Source: Bigelowiella natans CCMP2755
Taxonomy: Eukaryota; Cercozoa; Chlorarachniophyceae
Length of the DNA: 20,000 nt
Assembly (NCBI GenBank): GCA_000320545.1
Contig: ADNK01001668.1
Coordinates: 37,501-57,500, forward strand
Reading direction: 5' to 3'
Shown here: positions 1 to 8,212 of the stretch, piece after piece
Position numbering within the stretch: the first letter of the stretch is position 1
How the letters are laid out: every line of letters starts with the position of its first letter
Notes under the pieces: model-generated
What the model saw: only the letters and a program-made list of their open reading frames with translations
What the model was told of the DNA's origin: nothing
Database searches by the model: none
Position numbers and translations under genes: made by a program

Positions 1-46
1 GAGCGTAGCAATTTCAGGGTGTGTGCAAGGGCGGGAGGGGGGGGGA

Positions 47-94
<48 letters not shown>

Positions 95-605
95 ACAACA
101 GGTTAATTGATCATATTGGTTCTCTACATCTACAAGAATCTCTCTATGGAATGAACACAGCAGCAGAACATTGTATCCATGTGTTGTTTGGTGCTCATAT
201 CTTCCATCATCAACAGCTTTATTGAATTACGTCGCTGCTATTGTAAAAGGCTGAAAATTTAGTTCCGATGTATCTTAGTTTTGGTAGGTCTTCTTCATCA
301 TCATCCTCCATTCTACGAATATTAGATGCAATTTAAGGAAGAAGAAGAAGAAGAAGAAGAAGAAGAAGAAGAGGGCTACGATGACAGTGATGATGATCAC
401 AAGTAGGCTACTCATCCTCCCTCCTTTCCTCCTATTCTAGTTACATGATATGTGATATATCCAGTGCTATTATTAGAATCTACAAATACTACTATTACAA
501 CAACAACAACTACTACTACCACCACTACTACTGCATGTTTCTTCTTTCTTCTTCTTCATCATCATCATTTCCTTGTTCTTCATCTTTGCATATCCCCCTC
601 TCATT
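1..605. other. left-edge region with no supported gene
   Basis: The stretch holds a (GA)n run at about 55-93, a (GAA)n run at 338-373 and several shorter triplet runs (tactac, cttctt, catcat). The small open frames here translate to repeat-derived peptides such as Arg-Glu, Thr or Ser runs. None has both a recognisable domain and consistent splice sites. It lies downstream of the minus-strand PP2C-like gene and probably holds that gene's 3' end or an intergenic spacer. Confidence 0.6.
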
Positions 606-1174
606 TTATCCTCTCCTTTTTCCCTCATTGTTTTTTTGCCTTTGGCGTCGTAAGTGGCGGTCCCTAATATCCTTCCTTCGTTGATAGGATCTTGCAGCTG
701 ATGTTTGTGTCCTCCTCCTCCTCCTCCTCCATTGCAAATACTCTCTCTCGGATATATCATATAAATGGGTACTATTTGTGAAGAGAACGGTAGCATTGTT
801 CTCAGGGTAGCCCTGATAGTAGTAGTAGTAGTAGTAGTAGCAGACACCAATAACAACATCATTAACAACAACAACACACACACACACACACGCATGTGAT
901 CACTGTCAAAGAGTGATTACTAGTTTGTAGGAGGAAGAAAACAATCACAACACTTAAGTCATTCTACTATCACTTTCCTTACCTCAGAAGCAGCGTATGT
1001 TACAAGATGAATGCTTTGCCTCCGTCCCTCAAGGGTGTAGTACTTCTTCACGTTATCTTTATTACTACTACTACTACTACTTCTACCGCTACTGCTACCA
1101 CTGGACAAAGCGAGGCCTGAGTAGGCACAATCATACCTGATGTGATCATACCAGACAGACAGGGACAAAATGAG

Positions 1175-1222
<48 letters not shown>

Positions 1223-1720
1223 CATAAATCAACTTATTTTAGCCTTTTTTCTTCTTCTCACTCATTCATTAGGTAACGATGAAATGGAGAATCGTTATTG
1301 TACTAGGCTCTTACTCACCAATGATACTTCTCCTTATCTTCCTCTTCTTTCTCCTGAGAATAGTAGTAGCAGTATTATAGTCGCATGGATACTAATTATG
1401 TCAAGATATATCAAATGATAATGCGTCATCTAACCTGATAGTAGTGTCAATTTACACCCATGACATCTAGCTAGAGCATCGGTACAAGATAGATAACATA
1501 TATTATATATCATCGCAGATACATCGTAATCGAAGACAGTCCATTGAACTTGCAGTTCTTCATTCATAAGCGGTAGGAACATATCAGGGTCGTTATCTAG
1601 TAGTAGTAGTAGTCGTAGCAGCAGCACCAGTAGTAGTAGTAGAAGAAGAAGAAGAAGAAGAAGAAGGGACTTTGTTACATTAACAGTACAGATTCACCAA
1701 GAAGATGCATCATTGAGTGT

Positions 1721-1758
<38 letters not shown>

Positions 1759-3179
1759 CGCTGTGAGAGAAAAATATACAAACGAAGAAAAAAATGATAA
1801 TAAGTTGTTCCATTACCACCAGCAGCACTACCACAAACAGCATTATTTCATTCGTTGAGCATTACTATATAATACACTCATAATAATACAGTGTTGTTGC
1901 TACTATCTATCTATCTATCATCCTCGAGGACAGACAAGACGACACATTATTCAAGTTTCGTATAGGAAAAGATCTAATACATCATCATCATCATCATCAT
2001 CATCATGACATATTAGAAACAAGTTGGATGATGATGATGCTAATAGCTGTTTCTACTACTAGTAGTACTTCCAAAGGCGGTAGTTCTCTTAATCCGCCCA
2101 GATAGAGGGAAACAATCAGAGTCGGAAGAGGAGCCATGTTCTGGTGGTGGTGGTACTGGTGCTGATGATGATGACACCAAAGACTTTTGCAAACCAAAGA
2201 GCAGGAGGGGGATAAATGATAATAACATCAATAATACGAGAGGGTGAAACAACAAAGGAAAAGAGGTTGAAGACAACTCCTGCTGCTGCTACTGCTCTGA
2301 AATCATGAAGAGGAGGAAAAAATAATAACTGATGATGGTGTCAATGTTGATGTCAAAACATTGATGTTCATGTAATATAACCCTTAACCAAAACCAACAG
2401 TTATCTACTAAAAACCTACATTCTTCATTCTCCTGTTCTGACTGAATATCATTTGTGTTTCTCCTGGCAGGTGCAATAACAAGTAGAAGTACTCATCAAA
2501 CTGCAATAATTACACGTTATTACATTAGCAACGCCAACTAGTTTCAATAATACGCATCTTATTTCTATTCACACAACCGTCTTCATCGCCTCCTTTTTGC
2601 CATCGTTCTTGCGTTGTTCCGTCATTGTTCTTTGAAGTCAGTTTCCTCCACCTAGCCCTGTATGTCACAATCTGTTCGTCCTCGTCATCTCTAATAATAG
2701 CGCCCTTTTTGCTTTCAAACAGCTGCTTTTTGAGAATCTTTAGTCTATGATCTTTTTGATCTAATCTTGGGTCAATTCTCAGGCCATTTTGAAGGGATTC
2801 CATTCGATCACTACACCACACCAACAGAAAGCAGAAGAAGAGGGAAAAACTACGTTACTATTTTTGTACATTAACTACAAATTCATGCTAGTCGTCATCA
2901 TATTCGTAATTGTTAAATTTATAGGGATTATTAAGTGATCATGATTACAAGGCTGCTGCTGCTACGACCCAATCGCGTCTCAATTTTGCTGCCTATTGAT
3001 CATTATTTGTTATACTTTTAAGAACAAGAAAGATCAGGATAGAGGGAGAAATTCATGATTATGAAAATGAAATGGATGATGGGAGGAAAGAAAGAAACGT
3101 ATTATTCCAATTACACCAACATATAATGATGATATGGATAACGACTATAGAGATGAATTAGAGCACAGATGGTAATGGA

Positions 3180-3223
<44 letters not shown>

Positions 3224-3685
3224 GGGGGGGGGGGAGGAGAGACAGAGGGGGAGACAGAGAGACAGAGATTACACTAATAAACACTGATGATACGGATGAC
3301 ACTGACCAATATTTATTAACAACAATCATGAGTCGTCATAAAGCAGTTGACTTGATCATATTATCATCATTATCCAAATAATGACAAACCTGCTACACCT
3401 ACTACTACTACTACTGCTACTACCTGTGTGTATTTCTCCAGCCTTTTCAGTCTTGTAAATAAATCATCAATTTCCGCATCGACGTCGTAGCTGATTTTGT
3501 TCAAATGATATCATAATACTCATAAAATAATAATACCACCGATTATATTGACACACGATACATCATCATCATTATCATGACACTACTTACTAAGTAGTAC
3601 CCTTGAGGAAGTTCCCAGATGGTAGTACCATCATTCCCCAAAAACATATTTGTATTCCCCATTGGGTGTACATATGTATCTGCAA

Positions 3686-3722
<37 letters not shown>

Positions 3723-3822
3723 ACCACCAGCCAAAACACCGACCGACGAAGCAGCACCATGATGTTCTTTATCGTAAGAAGTATGTCAGTAGTATTATTT
3801 GGGTGCTATGCAAACTAGTTGC

Positions 3823-3853
<31 letters not shown>

Positions 3854-3973
3854 CATGGTAGTAGAAAGCTTAGCATTATCCAAACGAAAACAAAGACAAA
3901 ATACACTCATTCTCTTTAACTGAACATCCAACTAAGTTTCAACTACCCAAATCGTGTCCATTGAAGTTGTTGT

Positions 3974-4004
<31 letters not shown>

Positions 4005-4307
4005 ATCGATGGTAAAACTAGATCTCAACGAAGAAACATTTGTTGGTGATAATATTATTGAAGAGCTTGGTCTAGGAATCAGGGCATTGGCCTTTGTTGA
4101 TGATGATAATAAGGATGATGATGATGCTAAGAGTGATGATCATTATATTTGCGATAAAGATAAATGCAATTTATTTTCAAAGCCTATAACATGGAGAAAC
4201 TACTCACTTCTTCATTTTATGCACGCACTATTCCAGCAGCACCAGCAGCAAAAATAACGACAAAATTTATGGATGTATGATAAGCTACCCCCCCCCCCCC
4301 CCCCTCC

Positions 4308-4354
<47 letters not shown>

Positions 4355-6082
4355 GTCTGTCTGTCTGTCTGTGTCCCCCCCTCTCGTCCTCCTCCACCTC
4401 AAGTTGTTGGTGCAGAACACTTGACGAATTAATGGTATGGGACCGATTTAGTAATAATTCTTCCTCGTTTTCCCATTGACCTATGATGATGATGATGATG
4501 ATGATGATAGTATGCACTTGATTACCGATCCACCATGATACGATAAAGACAAACCAGATGTTTCCTGCTACGTGTAAATTGTGCTGTTTTTGAGGTTGCT
4601 TTCTAAAAATTGTTTGGCATTTGCATATATGTGAGTACTGCTCCTATTATTATTCAAATAATACGAATTTCATCAGGAGTTATGGCCCTCCTCCATGCCT
4701 CGCCTATCGCCTAAAATAAAGAAGAAAAATAGAGAGAATAGTAGGACATTAGTCTTGAAAATATTGAAGAAGAAATGACGAGGAATGAGAAGGAGGTAAT
4801 GCAACTTGACATTCTACATTGCTGCATTAATAATAGGAGAATCACGATCTACATTTGTGCATTAGTACCAAGAGAAGAAGCACACTATCAATATTGATGC
4901 ATTAGTAATAAGAGAAAGAGGAGGAGGAGGAGGAGGAGGAGGAGAATGATGAACTTTAGTAGTAGTAGTGTAAACATAATCAAACCTATTTTAACATTGT
5001 TGTTATCACTATGCTCTCATACATACATACATACATACATACATTCATACTTCTACAACAACAACAACAACTACTACTACTACTACTACTTGGGCTATTC
5101 GCATTCGTATAACACATAATTCCTATCCCACACTATGATCTCATACATCATACATACTACTACTACTAGTAGTAGTAGTAGTACTACTACTACTATTACT
5201 GCTACCTCTGCTATTCGTTTTCGTATAAATTCCGAGCATTCTGGACCTCGATGGCCATCAAATACACCTGAAAAACAAATATTTATAGCCATATTGCCAA
5301 TATCTTCGCACGAGGACAAATACAGTCTCTTTCAGTAAGTAATTAAGTGCATGCGTAGTACTATTACCAAAAATAGTGCCTAATCCTGATTGGGATACAG
5401 GACGCAAGTATCTGTCTTCATTCGTGGTGTGAGAAAGACCCTGTGATGCATTATTATAACGAATGTGACATCATGTGGAAAAAGGAGGAGGAAGGGGAGG
5501 GACCAGAAGAAGAAGAAGAAGAAGAAGAAGAAGAAGACAAAGGGGATTAATGACGGTGAAGTAAACTAACAACTACTACTACAGCTACTACTACTGTATG
5601 ATGAAGATTATAGTAGCGGTATAGCTGCTCCTCAGAAGTACATGTGAGCAGCAACTAAGTGCTATATTACTACTGCAACCTGTACAGAAACGGTATGAGA
5701 CCAAATAGAGGGTGAGCCGTCGTAGCTATATCTCAAGTCTCTAGATATGATGATTTATCCTCATACTCATAATCATCAATCTCATCATCATAATCACCAA
5801 AATGATCATTATCACTGATTGGAGAACAACACGAAGTGACTGCCTTCGATATCATCACCCCAAAACATGCATACAGACAACCATGCTCCTCGAGGGGAAG
5901 GAACGATAAAATGCGTAGTCTCTATGTTAATACTAACACGAGAATGCATATATTCTCGAAGTAAAATACTGTCTCTATTATCAGGTGCTACATGGTCATC
6001 ATCGTCACCTCATCTCCTCCTCGTCGTCCTTCCTTATGTTTGTTCTTAAGGCGTAGTCCTGTTATTTGCGTACATACAATAT

Positions 6083-6123
<41 letters not shown>

Positions 6124-6485
6124 AACTACTTCATATGTGTTGATAATATATCAGGAAATGTCGTTTGCCGTATTATTTCGAAAGACAAGAAATAAGAGGG
6201 AGGGGATAACAAGACACTGAGCACACCTCTGCATCCTCGTGGAGGACAAATTTGCCATTCACCACGGTTCTAAGAAGTTTTTGTAAAGATAAACAAATTG
6301 TGATTATATATATGGTTGTGATCATATTTATGTGTGTGTGTGTATGTGTGTGTGTGTGTGTGTGTGTATTTGTTGTATATGTGATAACAAGCAGTTGGTA
6401 TGCGCAATAATAGTACCCAAAACTCTCAGCCTGGATGTTGCTAATATGCTTAATCTTATCTGTTTGGCTCCTAGAAGAATATGGA

Positions 6486-6517
<32 letters not shown>

Positions 6518-7425
6518 AGGAAAACAAAGAAAATAACAACTCATTTCTGCAAAAACTACCAATGGTTGACATCGTCGCATAATCATGATCATGCTTATCA
6601 TCACCACCACCAACACCACCACCATCATCGTCCTCATCGCTATCATTATTCTATCTCCAGTATAGATAGTATTGCCTCTCAGCCTCGAGAAGTTTCATAA
6701 TATTCGTATTGGGGTCAATGTCTTCCAGAGATATCTGATTCATGATGATGATGATGATGATAATGATGGTATGATGATGAAGGATGTAATTCAAGGCAGT
6801 CGAAGCACCAACCCAACTCATTATATTCACAGCAGTCGTACGAAACAGCAGTGATCCCTAATGAAAAGCAACCTCCTCCTACCTCTGTAGTTTTAACTTC
6901 TTTCTTCTTTACATTCAATGATTCCAGGATCTGTCTTTTCTTTCCTATTGGGTTATTAATTAGCCGTAGTAGTGAAATATTGCAAACACAAATGCAAAGA
7001 AGAATACAGCAGTATGGTCTATAATATGACCGGCCTCCCTCCTCCCTCCTTGTCCTATTCCTAGGTTTTCTCCCTCTCTCCCCCCCACCTTGAATTCCCC
7101 TCATCTATCACTCACTGCTACTTCTACTACAACTGCTAATACCTTTACATCTAACAATTTGCTGATCAGTACATCCTCCTCGCCCAAGAATTGCAGTTAT
7201 GATACCCATTAACACTGCTGCAAGCTTTCGGCCCTCCCGTCTTCTTCTTTTACTACTACTCTCAACACCACAGAAGCTACTTGAGCCTAGGGTAGCACCA
7301 GGCTCGTACACTTGTTCATCAGCAGCTGATGATTCATGCAACCCTACGGATTTAACCCTTACATTCCGTCGTCGTCGTCGTTGTTGTTGTGTCGTAGGCT
7401 GCTGCTGGTGCTGCTGCTGGGGCAT
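606..7425 (-). CDS. PP2C-family protein phosphatase-like protein, divergent, ~24 exons
   Basis: The family is PPM/PP2C Ser/Thr phosphatases, which bind two metals through conserved Asp residues. The joined exons give about 691 aa, with motifs in family order: NEDR near residue 223, FGVFDGHRG near 241-248, HHGAASSV near 330 (family GSTA), FLGNDG near 354 (family GDSR), FDYDLDVM near 571-578 (family DG-x-x-D) and YPENNATVLF near 625 (family DN-x-T). The first two are well kept. The later ones are degenerate, so activity is doubtful. The start is the first ATG, at 7425, after which come Gln- and Arg-rich stretches and a short hydrophobic segment at about 68-81 preceded by a basic patch. This would favour a membrane-linked protein with its domain on the far side, but 14 hydrophobic residues is short. 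A nine-Gln run sits in one exon. Exon boundaries are listed in the two following entries. Confidence 0.8.
1178..1219. repeat. (GA)n microsatellite in PP2C intron
   Basis: A pure GA run of about 40 bp. On the coding (minus) strand it is a CT tract about 60 bp upstream of the acceptor of exon 983-1116. Confidence 0.95.
1630..1754. repeat. (TAG)n(AAG)n and (GT)n microsatellites in PP2C intron
   Basis: TAG triplets at about 1630-1641, AAG triplets at 1641-1666 and a GT run at 1716-1754 fill the intron 1597-2068 together with ATC triplets at 1980-2007. On the coding strand the AAG run is a CTT tract just upstream of the acceptor at 1597. Confidence 0.9.
3187..3234. repeat. (GA)n followed by poly-G, PP2C intron
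   Basis: GA dinucleotides to 3221, then 13 G at 3222-3234. On the coding strand this is poly-C followed by a CT tract inside intron 2993-3423. Confidence 0.95.
3688..3721. repeat. (TA)n array that nearly fills a 48-nt intron
   Basis: About 17 TA units lie within the proposed intron 3680-3727. The intron length is a multiple of three and has no stop, so retention would insert a Tyr-Ile repeat into the PP2C-like protein. Confidence 0.9.
3823..3853. repeat. (AGT)n microsatellite, PP2C intron
   Basis: About ten AGT triplets in intron 3767-3946. Confidence 0.95.
3947..4071 (-). repeat. coding CAG repeat (polyGln) in a PP2C-like exon
   Basis: On the minus strand eight CAG codons plus one CAA (3975-4001) encode nine consecutive Gln. 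They lie inside an exon whose phase fits its neighbours and whose remainder is Ser/Asn-rich (SSSIILSPTNVSSL before the run, DNNFNGHDL after). The insert falls between the helix following FGVFDGHRG and the GSTA-equivalent strand, a surface region in PP2C folds. The opposite strand is also open here (3961-4257) but lacks a start context or splice partners. Confidence 0.55.
4288..4371. repeat. poly-C, (CT)n and (GTCT)n compound repeat, PP2C intron
   Basis: Seventeen C at 4288-4304, CT units to about 4344, then GTCT units at 4351-4371. On the coding (minus) strand this is purine-rich, the main exception to the orientation seen in the other intron arrays. ATG triplets follow at 4483-4508. Confidence 0.95.
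4918..5044. repeat. (GGA)n and (CATA)n microsatellites, PP2C intron
   Basis: GGA triplets at 4918-4944 and CATA tetranucleotides at 5018-5044 lie in intron 4711-5205, followed by ACT triplets near 5070-5091. Confidence 0.95.
5155..5195. repeat. (TAC)n(TAG)n(TAC)n inverted triplet array
   Basis: ACT triplets switch to AGT triplets and back to ACT within about 40 bp. Since ACT and AGT are complements, the tract can fold on itself in two overlapping hairpins. It sits in a PP2C intron starting about 10 bp inside the donor at 5205-5204. Confidence 0.85.
5506..5537. repeat. (AAG)n microsatellite, PP2C intron
   Basis: About ten AAG triplets in intron 5441-5679; CTT on the coding strand. Confidence 0.95.
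6088..6121. repeat. (CA)n microsatellite, PP2C intron
   Basis: Pure CA run in intron 6059-6226, about 30 bp beyond the acceptor of exon 6009-6058. Confidence 0.95.
6331..6517. repeat. (GT)n and (AGT)n microsatellites, PP2C introns
   Basis: A GT run with one interruption at 6331-6368 lies in intron 6270-6416. AGT triplets at 6489-6517 lie in intron 6471-6675. The exon 6417-6470 sits between them. Confidence 0.9.
6676..6677 (-). other. GC-AG intron donor in the PP2C-like gene
   Basis: The exon 6676-6734 ends GAGAG|GCAATA on the minus strand. No GT donor exists in the open stretch after it, and splicing here joins in phase to the exon at 6470. GC donors are a known minor class. This call rests on phase and on the absence of an alternative. 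Confidence 0.5.
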
Positions 7426-8212
7426 AATCCCAGAGAACAACAACAACAACACGATGACCGTCGTAACCTATGCAGCAGTATCCATAATTACTTACAACGC
7501 GCTTCAGGTACTTAGAAACGGTGGTTCTCATGGCCATCGTCGTCGTCATGATCATTATTATTATTATTATTACTATTATTATGTATGTGCTCATCATCAT
7601 ATGCTCCTCTTGTCTCACATTAATTGTGACGGCTCTCAGTCCAAATAGCGTTGGAGCTGCTCTTGGGCGAGGAGAGTCTGGCATCATCCATTGGTGGGGG
7701 GGGGAACCCAGTATGTGCATGTGGTAGTTGGGAAAGTTATGGCGTTGATGAATGCGTGAGTGGTGTCTGTATGACGCATCATGATGATGATCAACAACAG
7801 CAACTGATCGCCTCCTTCTCCTGCTTGTCCTTGTCCTTGTCCTTGTCCTTGTCCTTGTCCTTGTCCTTGTCCTTGTCCTTCTCCCTCCTCCTCCTCCGGC
7901 TGTCTCAGTGTAGTCTTCTCTCGGCTTGATTCTTGTTAAATCTACGCCTACAATGCTGCCTCCTTAATTCTTCAAAAATTGCCTGTGTTCTTATACTGCG
8001 ACTCATTTGCAATGAACTGCATTTGGTGGATTATTCAGAAATGTTCTGTGTTTTTACACAGCGACATGGTTTTGAAATGTCGCGCACTAGCTTCTTCTTC
8101 ACAAGGAGGATTCGACGTCACCACCCGACACCACCCCACCACCGACTCCTTCTGAAAGGAAAGACCTCCTTCCGTTAGGGAAAGGGCTGTCTAGCCTGCA
8201 GACATACTGAGA
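7426..8212. promoter_or_regulatory. divergent upstream region between PP2C-like gene and GET3
   Basis: This is 787 bp between two start codons facing away from each other. It must hold the 5' UTRs and probably the promoters of both genes. It contains an ATT-rich run at about 7555-7581, a CATCATGATGATGATC palindromic tract near 7778-7793 and a perfect hexanucleotide array at 7825-7878. I could not assign a TATA box or initiator with confidence. An in-frame TAG at 8192-8194 closes the GET3 frame upstream of its first ATG. Confidence 0.5.
7825..7878 (+). repeat. (TTGTCC)9 hexanucleotide array
   Basis: Nine perfect tandem TTGTCC units lie in the divergent upstream region about 335 bp before the GET3 start. 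They are flanked by C/T-rich sequence. It is the only long hexanucleotide array in the window; the other arrays have units of two to four bases. Confidence 0.9.

Larger units (their letters stand above)
606..4602 (-). other. exons 12-24 of the PP2C-like gene
   Basis: Coding segments in order of translation: 4572-4602, 3947-4071, 3728-3766, 3601-3679, 3424-3490, 2949-2992, 2573-2810, 2420-2500, 2069-2183, 1523-1596, 1458-1470, 983-1116, 606-812. Phases agree throughout. Three points are ambiguous. The pair 2420/2183 could instead be 2416/2161, which also stays in phase. The 13-nt exon 1458-1470 could be replaced by reading 1438-1596 through as one exon, also in phase. The 48-nt intron 3680-3727 is itself open and could be retained. 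The last exon ends in a (GGA)n-encoded Arg run before a TAA at 606-608, so the true 3' end may differ. Confidence 0.5.
4665..7425 (-). other. exons 1-11 of the PP2C-like gene
   Basis: Coding segments in order of translation: 7143-7425, 6883-6944, 6676-6734, 6417-6470, 6227-6269, 6009-6058, 5882-5932, 5680-5725, 5368-5440, 5206-5267, 4665-4710. All junction phases agree. Donors are GT except after 6676, which reads AG|GCAATA (a GC-AG intron). Exons 8-10 carry the surest homology: HTVSVQ joined to GLSHTTNEDRYL, then FGVFDGHRGPECSEF. The early exons encode Lys/Glu-rich, probably helical sequence (for example MKLLEAERSQTDKIKHI) with no domain I recognise. Confidence 0.65.

Noticed and set aside
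1-605. downstream gene at the left edge
   Set aside because: A possible minus-strand segment near 120-230 is open, but it has no domain and no confirmed splice sites.
3961-4257. 98-codon plus-strand open frame with acidic residues and a Cys run
   Set aside because: It overlaps a minus-strand PP2C exon with matching phases on both sides. Its Cys run is just the reverse reading of the CAG repeat, and it has no plus-strand partner exons.
6813-6857. extra in-phase PP2C exon between 6883 and 6734
   Set aside because: It would require a 25-nt intron. Splicing 6883 directly to 6734 keeps phase with a 148-nt intron and is simpler.
7199-7648. 149-codon plus-strand open frame rich in Arg, Cys and Tyr runs
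   Set aside because: It is antisense to exon 1 of the PP2C-like gene and then runs through triplet repeats. No domain.
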